Of a stretch of 64,000 nt of DNA, positions 1 through 10,393 are shown one piece after another. The position numbers and the translations under genes were made by a program. The notes beneath the pieces are model-generated. The model searched no databases and had not been told where the DNA came from. It saw only the letters and a program-made list of their open reading frames with translations. Each line of letters starts with the position of its first letter. Positions within the stretch are counted from its first letter, which is position 1. Origin of the DNA: Symsagittifera roscoffensis (taxonomy: Eukaryota > Xenacoelomorpha > Acoela > Convolutidae). Where the stretch lies: positions 24,593,311-24,657,310 of the forward strand of contig NC_087068.1 in the NCBI RefSeq assembly GCF_963678635.1. The letters are read 5' to 3'.

Positions 1-1700
1 CATCGGCCTAGTGCTGGCTCTGCATGTGAGAGATTCGTCAAGGGACGAAGCTCTATTTTATTTGTCAAGGGACATGTATTACACCTGTGAAATGTAGAAT
101 ATAATTTGACAAAAATCTCTTTTAATATAGCATAATTGAGTTGTCTCTGATTGCAAACTGTATTATCACTGTAATATCAAGTTTGGTTCAAAAGCCTCAC
201 TTTTCAAGGTTTCACAGTTTTGTCGACCTTTTTTATTTTGAGAAAAAAACAAAATTCTTGATGCATTTTCAATATCACCCAGTATAGATTGTTCACAACT
301 ATTTTGTTCAAACTGTTTCATAATGCCATGGTTTTGATGTAAAGTGAGCAGTCAATTACAAGTTTTTGCAGATGACAAAAATAATCTTAGGATTTTTCGA
401 ACAGCTAGAGAGACCATCGGCAAGGGTATAGAAAGAAAGCAATCCCCTTTTTGGAATTTTTGTGGAAAGTTCTAAGAAATATTTTGTTTTGTTTTATGAG
501 TAAATATTACAAAACAGCTACACAAAACAGCGATACAAAACAGCGATAAGCAGACGTACGGGACTGAAGATAACAAATTCTTGAAATGTTTTGATACTCC
601 TTTGAAAATTTGCATCGTCATTTTGCAAATCTATAGTACTGAAAATTGTTTATACGCTGACAATGTTTTTAATTTTTTTTCAAAATTTGAGTTGTTTCAT
701 TGATTTGAACTATTATTTAGAGGTAAAGTTTTTTAAAAAAAGAAACATCACGGCAAAAAAATAGAGAAAAAGAATAGTTGAACCATACACAAACAAAAAA
801 AGATTAGATGATGGCAAAAATTTTATGATAGTTTAACCCCGCATTGTCTGCACAATTTTTAGCACACTACATTCTTTGAAAAAACCTAATACAAATAATT
901 TTACTCAATTTTCTACAGTTTTTTATCGCGTCCTTCAGTATCTTTGAAAATTTATACCTCCATTTTACAAATTAGTGTTATATTTGAAATTGAAAGGGAA
1001 ATTTAAATTTCCATCTTCAACGCTCTGAAAAAAAAAATCAGTTTTATTTTGTAAATTCCTCAGAAAAAAATGTTAATGTGTAATTTGATTCAGCAAAAAC
1101 CTAACAACTACATTGGCACAAAATATCTGTACGTGAAAGCAAACGTTAAATTTCAATTTTGAAACCGCTAAAAGCAAATATCATTTTCCGAAAATTCTTC
1201 AAAAGCTCTTTTTGTTATTTTGCAAGTTAATGTAGCTATATGTAACTATCACACTAGCGCATTGTGTTTGAACGAGAGATTTAAAATTCAAATAAAAGCA
1301 GTAAGAGCAAACAATTTTTTTTTTGCTTTTTTCCTCAGCTTCTCTTCTACAAAAAACTGTGGTTTCACAGTTAGAAAAAAACAATCCTTTTCGACAAATG
1401 ATTTTGCAGAATTTGATTTCTAAGCCCTGTTGAAAAAGTTTCAGAGAGAGTTGCGTTTAAATATATGTTTCACGACTACATTTACGAATTATATCACCTC
1501 AAACCTGAAACTAGACTTAAAATATAGATTTGTACGGCTGGTGAATGTAAACGAAATCATAACAAAAAGTACCTTTGATAGTTTATAGTCTGTTCTTCGC
1601 TTCTTTTTTTCAAATATTGTTAGGCTATAATTGCGCATTAATGATTAGTAAAACATACAGATCAACATTATTTTTGTTTAGAAAATTCATTGAATACAAT
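1..1700. other. AT-rich stretch without a recognisable gene
   Basis: Only short ORFs with low-complexity translations are present on either strand. I see no domain, RNA gene or clear repeat boundary. A short piece near 330-363 resembles sequence near 9560-9590, so part of it may be old repeat. Confidence 0.6.
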
Positions 1701-1713
1701 TTGAATAACAAAA

Positions 1714-2055
1714 ATGACCGTAATATTGAAAAATGTCTTTTTCATTTCAACTGATTTGCGCAAGGCTTCGGTTTTTAGGCCGTTCAATCAACCTACAGAC
1801 GACAGGATCAATGACAACCGCGTTGAACTGGAAGCAATTTTATCAGCTTGGAACAGATTCCCCGTTAGCCAAGTTAAACTCAAGGGATCTCTCGGCTTCT
1901 TGGAGCTAAAAACTCTGTTCATTAAATTCAATTCTATCATTAGTTCTTTGGTGGCTGCGGTAGAGTCCGGGTTGCAGAAAATTAATCATTTGACAGCTGA
2001 AATCATGAAAAATGCATCACCTGAACAATTGAAATTTTGTCATGTCAACAGCTAG
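1714..2055 (+). CDS. Hypothetical 113-residue ORF, possibly a retroelement gag relic
   Basis: This is an ATG-started ORF with mixed composition and no recognised domain. It lies about 400 bp upstream of, and on the same strand as, the decayed BEL/Pao-like pol at 2.48-4.47 kb. It could therefore be a leftover of that element's gag, but nothing in the residues proves it. A host gene fragment is the alternative. Confidence 0.2.
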   Translation: MTVILKNVFFISTDLRKASVFRPFNQPTDDRINDNRVELEAILSAWNRFPVSQVKLKGSLGFLELKTLFIKFNSIISSLVAAVESGLQKINHLTAEIMKNASPEQLKFCHVNS

Positions 2056-2479
2056 AGACACCGCAGTACGCCTCTTAGATCTACAAAGTGAAACCAACGA
2101 TAACGACACACAATTCCACAACAATGCAAAAAGTACCCAATATTTTTAGAGAAATAAAACCAAAATTAGACAACATGGAACGTCAGCATGGTACCTTCAA
2201 CGATTTTTCAACGATTTTTCAACATTTAGCAGAAAATTTCAACCCATAAAAAGTTACTAACCAAGTTACGGATACAGCGATTTAATCATCATCAAAAACC
2301 AGCGCTCAGCAAAAACACGAGCTTAACATTAAAAGACAATCATTTTGACAGGAACTATTAATCGGCAAACAGACAGGGTGTCTAAACAGGATTTCAACAC
2401 TTTCCAAACAGAAGCAGCCCTACAACAAGGCAGTAGGGCAATAAACAAGAGCCAAAAAATGGGATGCCCACGAATGCAC

Positions 2480-4470
2480 TAAACGGAAACTCTTCAGCCT
2501 GTTCACCTCACTTTTTGATCCTTCGGAAATACTAACATCAAAGACCATACTGTTCAATGCATTTTTGCAATCATTTTGGAAGTAAGGCATAGTTTGGACT
2601 AATTAATACCCGCTAACAGACAGAAAAATGTTCAAAACCTTCTTACCTTCTTTTTGCCAACGAAACTAAACCTTTTTTCCAAGACACCTTTTGAACGGCG
2701 AAAAACAACAGGAGATAGAATTCTTCTTCATTGGCTTACTCAAATTTCCGTGATAGGATTATCATTAGTCGTATACATAGTAGTTGATTATCAAACATAA
2801 AAAAAATTGGTAAATCATTATATTATAGACAGGAGCAAAATAGCTCCAGTTAAGCAGTTCAGTGTTCCTAATATAGAGCTTCTAGCAGCAGCTATTGGAT
2901 TTTGAATAATCACTTCAGTTAAAATGCAATTTCAGCTTAATTTTGATCCAAACGTACACATGTGGACCGGCAGTCAAGTAGTAATTGACTGGATTAACTC
3001 GAAAAATATCAAAAATGTTAAAAGTGAAATCTTCTAGCCGGAAAAAAAGCTGCACAAAAAAAGTACCTGCCACCATAAGTCGACTGATCTGAAAACTGAT
3101 TAGCGGACCTTTCGTTTTTGATGTTGCAATCATTTCAGTAGCCAGTGGAGCCTCCAGTAACAGATACCAACAGCGTCACTATGATCTCATCCGTCCCTGA
3201 ATCACAAGAGCCTTTTTCGGTTCCTCTAGTCTTTGACATCAATCGTTTTTCATCATGTAAGAACGTTTTCTTACCATCGCCGCGCTGTTCATTTTTTAAA
3301 CAACATAAATTCAAAGCGGGCGAACGGCCAAGACTACAACGACAAACATCGACCTGAACGAAAACATTCAACTATGAATTGAATGTGTAGAACGTGCGGA
3401 GTTATATCATTATAACAGCCCAACAAGAATCTTTCAGTGCAACGATCAAAGAACTGCAACGAAAGCGACGCCTCTGCGTGAGAAACAATATTTCGTTCCT
3501 GTAGTAAACTTGAATTTACTCCAACCATGGAGTTATGTCACCCACTAATTCTAACAGCAGCTCTTCCAACAGTTAAACTCTATCTACAGCACGCACACCA
3601 TATTTGCATGCATCAAATACAAGCACTTGTCAAATCTTTCGTGCAGCAGCACTACCAAATCATTGGGACACGACACGCTCTTCTTTCAATCGGTCATCAC
3701 TGTTTCCGTGTCGTTCAATGCAAAATCGACAATTAGTTCTTAAAAAGTACTTGCACAAAGTTCATTTTTTTAAATTCACTAACACGGGAGCAGCATTCTT
3801 TGGCTCCTTCTACACTAAGAAATACAGACACTGAGGAAACAAACGGTAATAAATTCAACTTTCTAACAACTCGGGCAGTTCATATTGAAAACTGTCCAAA
3901 TCTGATTTTTCGCTGATCGACGCAAAAGATCGTTTTTCGGCTAGACGGGGAACTCCCATAACACTCACCAGTGACAACGGGAAAAAATTTGTTGGAGCTT
4001 CCAAAGAATTGAAACACGACTCAAAAACGATTGAGTGCTCTTCAAATTTCAACGGCAAAACATCCAGAGGTTCTTTAAACCCACATGGCCTTCGTTTCTG
4101 TGGGAATTGGAAAAGCTTGATTTAGATTGCAACGAAAACAATCTTCATCATTCTTGGATCCAAAAAGATCAACCTTGAAGTTTTGCAGACAATACTTACC
4201 AAAATGTAAGGATACTAATTTTGAGTAATTTGACAATTGTAACATATTTCCAGAAAATGACGAACAACTGGAGAACATTCAGCGACCATTGAGCAGCCTT
4301 CCACCAGAAGTGTTCGACGACAGCATGTCATTTCAAAACAAAGAAGAGACTCAAGTTCAAAAGACGAGGAAAACCTGTGAAAACGGTTGAGAAGGAGTAC
4401 CTGCGTTCGCTAATGAAACGCCGAAAGTGCAATGAACTGAAGTCGCCACTGAAGATGGGAGATATAGTGT
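2480..4470 (+). pseudogene. Decayed BEL/Pao-type retrotransposon pol
   Basis: Translated in shifting frames, the stretch shows a BEL/Pao-like series. At 2484-2582 is a KRK..S...SLFDP block typical of the region after the RT. At 2840-3040 is an RNase H-like part with P-IELLAAA and W-GSQVV-DWI. At 3920-4040 is an integrase core with RRGTPITLTSDNGK then FVGASKEL. At 4385-4470 is a C-terminal block with EYLRSL and LKMGDIV. Stops and frameshifts are frequent throughout. The stretch between about 3.1 and 3.85 kb has no recognisable domain. No LTR was found. The family call comes from the motif order and is inference. The relic ends where a Penelope fragment begins at about 4478. Confidence 0.6.
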
Positions 4471-4477
4471 GATATGC

Positions 4478-4625
4478 AAAGCTAATATGCAAAGCTACTG
4501 ACACTAGAGTCTTTGCATATTTGGAGGGAGAGGCCGAAGATCAACACACGCGTTGAATTCAGAAGCCGGGAATTAACACTAAAATTATAGTCTATGTATA
4601 ACATGGCTAAAAAATAAAAATTTTT
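4478..4625 (+). pseudogene. 3' tail of an upstream PLE copy
   Basis: This piece is nearly identical to 8758-8868, the end of the GIY-YIG region in the downstream copy, including the codons for L-T-L-E-(A/S)-L-H-I-W. It abuts the BEL/Pao relic on its left and terminal segment 1 on its right, so it is the leftover end of a third PLE copy. Confidence 0.7.
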
Positions 4626-4629
4626 ACAA

Positions 4630-5040
4630 AATTTACAGGAAAGTGTTATTCATGATTACGTAATTATTTTATGTTACTACAGTTGTTTAAATTTGATTGG
4701 TTAAAAAGTTTTAGATCCTTTTTAGACATGTTTCTCATTTTTCAGATCTTTGATCGTTTTGCAAATGTTGTAAAAAATTTCAATCCTGATGATGCACAAA
4801 ATAAGCGAAAACGTTTGAATTAACTTTTTAATTTTCTTATAACCATTCTTGTTAAATTCTAACCCTTTACAGCGATAAGCTATAAGCAAACTGTTATTAA
4901 CTGTTTGAGGAAAATAGTCATTAGTCGGAAAAAAATTTTTCTCTTTTTGTACACAATTTTACTACCACTTTTTTTTCATAATGTCAGTAGTGTTTGAGTT
5001 AAAATAGCGATGATTGTAGCTGCCAGCTCCCTTTATCACA
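4630..5040 (+). repeat. PLE pseudo-LTR-like terminal segment, copy 1
   Basis: It starts with AATTTACAGGAAA and ends at the conserved start ATGATTGTAGCTGCCAGC. It is highly similar to 6826-7230 and, over its first half, to 8952-9165. It carries the hammerhead-like core at 4781-4820. The copies flank and separate PLE coding pieces in direct orientation, as pseudo-LTRs of PLEs do. Confidence 0.7.
4781..4820 (+). ncRNA. Hammerhead-ribozyme-like motif, PLE copy 1
   Basis: CTGATGA at 4786-4792 is followed by a short GC...GC element and GAAA at 4807-4810, then the near-palindrome AACGTT. These match the conserved hammerhead core boxes. Stem II is short here, and one extra base follows CTGATGA. Hammerheads are known in PLE pseudo-LTRs; activity of this copy is not shown. 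Confidence 0.4.
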
Positions 5041-5640
5041 GCCTGAAAGATCTTAGGCAAGAGGAACGGAGAGAGACGCAGCAGAAGGTCTACGCAGTCC
5101 CCGGCCTTTCTTTGAACCCCAATACCTTGAACAGGGGGAAGGATTTACGAGTGTTATTGGAACTGCAACCTCTGGCCAGTAAGCAGATTATTATCTGGAA
5201 CGACGTGCTGAACTACAGCATATTCTCCCATCGCCCGAACAACTATACGCCCTGCCCACTTGATGAACTACTGGCGTATTTACAATCGAAGCGAAGACAA
5301 ATTAGTGGCATTGTCTACTGCAGGAGAACTGGCACTCCCGATATTTTTGAGGATCTGCGGAAGACAGAGATAATCGTCATAAAAACAACTGGTAGCCTTA
5401 TCTTTAGAAGGAAAGGCAGAATCCTGCGGTCCTCAGAGAATATCTTCAACTGCACCAGTCAAGTGAATTGCAGTTGAAGTCACTACGGGTGTTGCTGTCC
5501 CATCGAGAACACCTGCCAAACATTTTCTCAAGGATACGGGCCCAAACCAAGAAACCATCGCAGGGACGCCGCAGGTCAAAGGCGCGGAGAGCGGAGGTGT
5601 TGGCTGGGGACCTCCATCTGGATCCGAACGACCAATAAGT
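5010..5640 (+). pseudogene. PLE-associated ORF of unknown function (frameshifted)
   Basis: The ORF begins at the ATG at the end of terminal segment 1 and runs to 5477. After a frameshift near 5440-5480, a basic tail rich in Arg, Lys and Ser continues to about 5640. The central part has alternating hydrophobic beta-like stretches (IIIWNDVLN, ISGIVYCRRTGTPDIF). I do not recognise a named domain. The same ATG start is reused at 7203 in the downstream copy, so it is probably the genuine 5' ORF of this PLE family. It may be a nucleotide- or ester-binding fold, but that is a guess. Confidence 0.45.
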
Positions 5641-5803
5641 GGTAAGATTTTTTTCTTTGCTGAGTGCCACATGAGTTTAAATGCTCGTGGCCTGCAAAGA
5701 ACAGATGACCGCAATTTTGCTGCCACCACCACTCCTTAGATTGGTCCTGAAAAAAAACTCATTTGGAAACATGTAGTAGATTTATTTTAAACATTTTAAG
5801 AAA

Positions 5804-6825
5804 TTGAATGGCAGTTTCCTGAGAATTAAGTTTCTGAGAAAATGTCTCGAAAACGACATTATACCAGATTTTATACGTTTTCGCGTGCCTGATAACGGTG
5901 TTTTTTCGGATCAAGCGGTGCACAGCTTCCAACTGAGACCCTTGAGACCCGAGATAAGCCAGGCAAATGCGGATAGGGCCAAGGCATCGGGTAATCTAGT
6001 AAAAGCAAGAGAGGTAGTGAGAAGGGATATAGATGAGAAGTAGTGGCCTTCGGTAATATTCTATCTGAACCAGCAAGCAAGGTGTAGTATCAATAAGCTG
6101 ATAAGCCAACACAAGAGAAAGCTTGAAAAACTTTCGGAAAGACAGGATAGACCATTAAAAAACTTGGACGAAAGGTCAGTTAGAATTTTAGATGAAGTGA
6201 TTTTGCCGGTTTGGGTGCGGTAAGTCTTAAGTTTTGGACCAAAACATCCGGTACGAGACAAACTCAATAAAGTTCACTTCCTTGCTGACATTGATAGTTT
6301 TTTGTCTGAACTGAACTAAATAGAATACCCGGAGAAAAATATGTGAGATTGCAGCAGCTGCAAAGAGATATGCTAAGAATGCGAAACAGACCCCCTCTGA
6401 CGAAGGTGTTGAAAAAGCCAGAAAGTATTTGAAGGACAACGGTCTGCTGGCAGTGCCGTTTGATAAGGGCTTGGGTTTTTGCGTAATGAAAAAGGAGACA
6501 TATGAGAAAAAACTGAAAGATTTATTACAGGCAGAACAATTTAGTGAGAGGAAGAATCTGACAGACAGCGTGATTATAAAAATTGAAAAAGACATCAACA
6601 AATAATTACTCGCCATGAAAAAAAGGACAAGATTAGCGAAGCACTGTATACTAGGTTGAGATCAAAGGGAGCGCAGCCGGCTAGGCTGTATGGATTAGCA
6701 AAAGTACCCAAACAACGCACACGATATCGTCCCGTCCTTTCCACGATATCGTCCCGTCCTTTAAATGCAATGAATTGTGGTATAAACAAAAAGACGGTTT
6801 AGCAATGGGCGCCTCCCTTGCAGTA
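5804..6825 (+). pseudogene. PLE reverse transcriptase, N-terminal half (broken)
   Basis: Reading across stops and frameshifts shows the PLE RT N-terminus: FLRKCLENDIIPDF, then a long helical region, a DKGLGFCVMKKETYE block near 6455-6510, and ARLYGLAKVPKQRT followed by RPVLS near 6680-6745. These match the fingers region of PLE RTs. After RPVLS about 330 bp are missing relative to the downstream copy. The sequence resumes with an NELWYKQKDGLAMGASLAV-like piece at 6760-6825 and then runs directly into terminal segment 2. It is inactive. Confidence 0.65.
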
Positions 6826-7230
6826 AAATTTACAGGAAAATGTTATTCATTATTACGTAGTTATATTATGTAATTACAGTTGTTTAAATTTGATTGGTTA
6901 AAAAGTTTTAGATCCTTTTTTGACATGTTTCTCATTTTTCAGATCTTTGATCGTTTTGTAAATATTGTAAATAGTTTCAATCCTGATGATGCACAAAAAG
7001 TGCGAAAACGTTTGAATTATCATTTAAATTTCTTATAGACATTTTTGTTAATTTCTAACCCTTTTTAGCGATAAGCTATAAGCAAACTGTTACATTCCTT
7101 TAAGGAAAACAGTCATTAGTTCGAAAAATTTTTTCTCTTTTTGTACAAAACTTTACTACCACTTTTTTTCATAATGTCAGTGGTGTTTGAGTTAAATTAG
7201 CGATGATTGTAGCTGCCAGTTCCCTTTATC
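6826..7230 (+). repeat. PLE pseudo-LTR-like terminal segment, copy 2
   Basis: It is a near-duplicate of 4630-5040, including the terminal ATGATTGTAGCTGCCAG start at 7203. It interrupts PLE RT coding sequence between the AMGAS-type piece at 6800 and the RPVLSLPGSS piece at 7275. Confidence 0.7.
6978..7020 (+). ncRNA. Hammerhead-ribozyme-like motif, PLE copy 2 (best stem II)
   Basis: CTGATGA at 6983-6989 is followed by T, then GCAC-AAAAA-GTGC (6991-7003), a perfect 4-bp stem II. GAAA follows at 7004-7007, then AACGTT and TGAATT. A stem I can be drawn between the sequence before CTGATGA and that after the proposed cleavage site, with a bulge. Stem III is a palindrome, which would fit a dimeric hammerhead. 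The extra base between CTGATGA and stem II is non-canonical. Confidence 0.45.
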
Positions 7231-7269
7231 GTCCCGTCCTGCCAGCTCTTAGATTGCAGCTGCCAGCTC

Positions 7270-8290
7270 GTCCCGTCCTTTCTTTACCTGGTAGCTCATA
7301 TGACAACCTAAATAACACTTTAGCAAAGTACTTTGATGAAATTGAGGGGGCAAACATAGAAACGAACACGCAAATGGCCAGGGAGATCTTGGAGAAAACT
7401 GAGTTGGCTCTGACGAGAGTATAATCTCCCTTGATGTAAAGAGTTTGTACACTAATGTCCCGCTCAAGGAAGCGGTTGAAATAGCCTTGAGTAGATTATA
7501 TGAGCAGATCAACCTTCCGGAAACATCTCGCAAGACTATGAAAAAACTACTGAATTTGGCAGTGAGTAAGGCACACTTTAAATGCAACGGTTTTTGGTAT
7601 GTACTAAAAGACAGTTTAGCAATGGGCGCCTCCTTTGCAGTAATAATGGCCAATTTGTGGCTCAAAGAATAAGAACCTGCTTTAAAGGAAGAAGTACCAA
7701 ATATGACTGTGCTAAGTGAGGGTAACAAGGAAGTGTGCCCTGGATGTCAGAAAAAGGTGACATATCGGACAAAAGGGGTAGAATGCGAAGCTTGTTTGAA
7801 TTGGTACCACTTATGGTGTGGTAACATATCGGAATCCGAATACAAAGACATCGCTGAAACAGTATGGTATTGCATGACTTGCAAAAAACAACAGGATGCA
7901 GCTCGGACTCTGAATGGTTTTAAAGTTTTTCTAAGATATGTGGTCGACATAGTTAGAATGGTCAAGGGCGATCCTGCGGTAGTTCTCGAGGCTGCCAATA
8001 AGTTGCATCCAAATTTGCAGTTCACCATGCAAGAACTTGATAGTAACGGTAATTTGGCCTTTTTGTACTTAAATGTCAACGTAGATTCAGCAAAAAAGGT
8101 CACAAGTGGTTGGTACGAAAAACCCACTGATACCGGCACCATTCTAAATTTCAGAGGCTGCGCACCTTTGCAGTACAAAAGAAACGTTATTGAAGGGATG
8201 GTTCATGGGGTTTTCAGAAGTACCTCAACATGAGAAGATTTTGACCAGGCATTGAAAAAAATCGGAGGCAATGGATTGAAAATCAATATC
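7270..8290 (+). pseudogene. PLE reverse transcriptase core with embedded PHD-type finger
   Basis: The order is RPVLSLPGSSYDNLN (7275), KSLYTNVPLKEAV (about 7438), LAMGASFAV...ANLWLKE (7617-7670), a Cys/His cluster (7733-7890), VFLRYVVDIVRMVKG (7925-7972), LHPNLQFTMQE (8003-8036), WYEKPTDTGTILNFRG (8113-8160) and LQYKRNVI. This is the PLE RT palm and thumb in the usual order. The finger CPGC...CEACLNWYHLWCG...WYCMTC reads as a PHD-like zinc finger between the LAMGAS and YVDD-type motifs. The catalytic box reads YVVD, so the second Asp context is altered. Stops at about 7422, 7670 and 8231 and frameshifts make this copy defective. Confidence 0.7.
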
Positions 8291-8519
8291 CGAAAAATTT
8301 GTCTGACAGGGTAGTGTTTGAAACTCTTAACAAGATCATTGAGGGAAAGAAAAAATTAGAGGTGGAGGCATCAGAACCGAGAAATGATAAACGGTTGAAA
8401 CACTCACCACCCCTTTTAACAATGCAATATCGAGGCAATTCATCTCAACTGTTAGCTGCAAAGGTTCGGCCAATATTCGGGGCACAAAAATTTTTACAAC
8501 AAGAAAATTGAAAACATGC

Positions 8520-8870
8520 TTGCCATCCCTCAAAACTTCCTTTGCTCGTGAACTGAGATCCAAAGTGGTGTACAAGCTCACATGTAGTGGATGTAACTAC
8601 ACCTATGTTGGCCAGACAGACCGACATTGAGCCAAGAGGGTCGATGAACACCGCAAAGGGGACTCCCTAGTAGGACAACACTTGTTAGAATGTAATAAGG
8701 AGGTAGGCGGTACTGCTGAGCTGAAGTCAGAGATTATAGACCAAACAGCTAACACTCATAAGCTACTGACACTAGAGGCTTTGCATATTTGGAGGGAGAG
8801 GCCAAAAATCAACACACGCGATGAATTCAGAAGCCGGGAATTAACACTAAAATTGTAGTCTATGTATTAA
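8520..8870 (+). pseudogene. GIY-YIG endonuclease domain of the PLE
   Basis: The translation includes KVVYKLTCSGCNYTYVGQTDRH, a stop, then AKRVDEHRKG and GQHLLECNK. The Y-K-L...Y-V-G-Q-T core is a GIY-YIG signature, and the CxxC plus following His residues match the zinc-binding variant seen in PLEs. PLEs use this nuclease to prime integration. An in-frame TGA at about 8629 breaks it. The tail ends near 8868, about 80 bp before terminal segment 3. Confidence 0.65.
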
Positions 8871-8951
8871 AAAAACTGACAGTCAGAATCAAAAACATTC
8901 CCAAATCGAAACTTTATAACCATAGAAGAACAAAAACCTAAAAAATCTCAG

Positions 8952-9165
8952 AAATTTACAGGAAAATGTTATACATGATTACGTAATTATTTTATGTAAT
9001 TACAGTTAATTACATTTGATTGGTTAAAAAGTTTTAGATCCTTTTTAGACATGTTTCTCATTTTTCAAATCTTTGATCGTTTTGTAAATATTGTAAAAAA
9101 TTTTAATCCTGATGATGCACAAAATAAGCGAAAACGTTTGAATTGACATTTTAAATTTCTTATAT
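8952..9165 (+). repeat. PLE pseudo-LTR-like terminal segment, copy 3 (partial)
   Basis: It matches the first half of copies 1 and 2 and diverges at about 9165, just after TTTAAATTTCTTATA. It includes the hammerhead-like core and marks the right edge of the PLE cluster. Confidence 0.7.
9103..9141 (+). ncRNA. Hammerhead-ribozyme-like motif, PLE copy 3
   Basis: CTGATGA is at 9109-9115 and GAAA at 9130-9133, with the same short stem II region as copy 1 and the AACGTT palindrome downstream. Confidence 0.4.
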
Positions 9166-9350
9166 AGTGTGAGTACTCAAATACCCCACGGCACAAGGTC
9201 TATGGCCGATTGGACATATTGTGGATGAACATCCAGCGAGAGCTGGTACCAAACTAGAAGCGACAGAGAGAACAGTTAAAAGCATGTTTGACCGCCCCGA
9301 TAACGTGCTTGTTGAGGTTGTTGTTTTTCTGCAACGTCTTCTTGCGCCTC

Positions 9351-9482
9351 TTCCAGACAGTTTGGGTCACCGGGGGTATTTTCCCAATCTTTGTAATAAA
9401 GAAGTCGATGAAAACCTTCCAGACAATTTGGGTCCCCGGGAGTATTTTCCCAATCTTTGTAATAAAGAAGTCGATGAAAACA
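9351..9482. repeat. Tandem duplication, two 66-bp units
   Basis: Units 9351-9416 and 9417-9482 differ at only a few positions, and both contain GTATTTTCCCAATCTTTG. The duplication lies inside a 90-codon open frame on plus (9221-9493) and an open frame on minus. Neither product is recognised. Confidence 0.85.
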
Positions 9483-9741
9483 AGCCTCTGTAATCTCTCT
9501 GATATAATGACTCTTGAAACAAACCAGAAGTAGGGAAGATAACTGCTTGAGCCGTGTTTTTGATGTAAAGTGAGAAGTCAACTAAGCTTTCCTTTGCAAT
9601 AAATTATTGATCGCATTGCATGCTTTGGCTAAGTTTTGTTTCTCAATTTAGTTCAAATCAGTTCAATTCTGATTATTAGGCGATGGCGTGGCTTCTTGCA
9701 ATCAACTCAGTTTGTATTCTTTTTCATTTACCTCGTATCAT

Positions 9742-10393
9742 TATTAGTTTTCTCTGGTGCTTCTTTAATGAAAAATACAATGAGAAAATTTCGTGCTCCT
9801 GCCGTTTTTCTGTAAATTTGTATCTGGGGGAAACCTCATCGTAACCCTCGTTACATAAATTCCTTTTAATAATAATAATAGTAATAACTTCTTTTTGAAA
9901 ACTGTCATTTTTTGTATTCGCAGCCATCATTTGTACAAATTTATCAGAAATGAAAACTGAAAGGTTGTTATTAGACAAATTTGCCAGAATTTTAGAATTT
10001 TTTGAGGGAACTCAACGTCCATATCACTTTTTATCTTGCAGTATTTTTTTGCGTCGCCGGGGAGAAGATAAATAAATGGATTTCTTTGAATCTGGCATTT
10101 AGTTGATGTTTAATCTTGGTAAATTCTACAAAAGAAACTTTTCCAACTTGACTTGCTATCGTTGATCACCCAATCTTTGTTGCAGTGAAGACGTGAAGCA
10201 CTTTCAAGATTTGAAGCTAGGATAATTGGTCGAATAAAAATCCAAATTATTCACTTATGCGGGTTTCATTACTGTTCGGATGATCCCTTTTTGTTCCAGG
10301 TTGTTGTAAACCTTTTTTCAGGGATGGATAAAATATAGATTTAGTTCGAACAAAAACTTTGGGTGGTTTATTTCTGGTCCTTGTAATTTTGAA
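9742..10393. repeat. Dispersed repeat C, copy 1
   Basis: It is almost identical to 32648-33296 over about 650 bp, from TTAGTTTTCTCTGGTGCTTC to GGTCCTTGTAATTTTGAAAG. Both copies leave an open frame on the minus strand of about 85 codons or more, with no recognised domain. The type of element is unknown. Confidence 0.8.

Larger units (their letters stand above)
4478..9165 (+). mobile_element. Head-to-tail cluster of Penelope-like element (PLE) fragments
   Basis: Three copies of a roughly 210-410 bp segment (4630, 6826 and 8952) separate pieces of PLE coding sequence, all on the plus strand. The order is an old 3' tail (4478-4625), segment 1, an ORF of unknown function, the N-terminal RT part, segment 2, the RT core with a PHD finger and GIY-YIG domain, then segment 3. 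PLEs are known to form partial tandem arrays with pseudo-LTRs, and they combine an RT with a GIY-YIG endonuclease. Frameshifts, stops and an internal deletion show that it is inactive. Confidence 0.75.

Noticed and set aside
3855-4278. Two minus-strand ORFs of 67 codons
   Set aside because: The plus strand encodes the BEL/Pao integrase motifs here.
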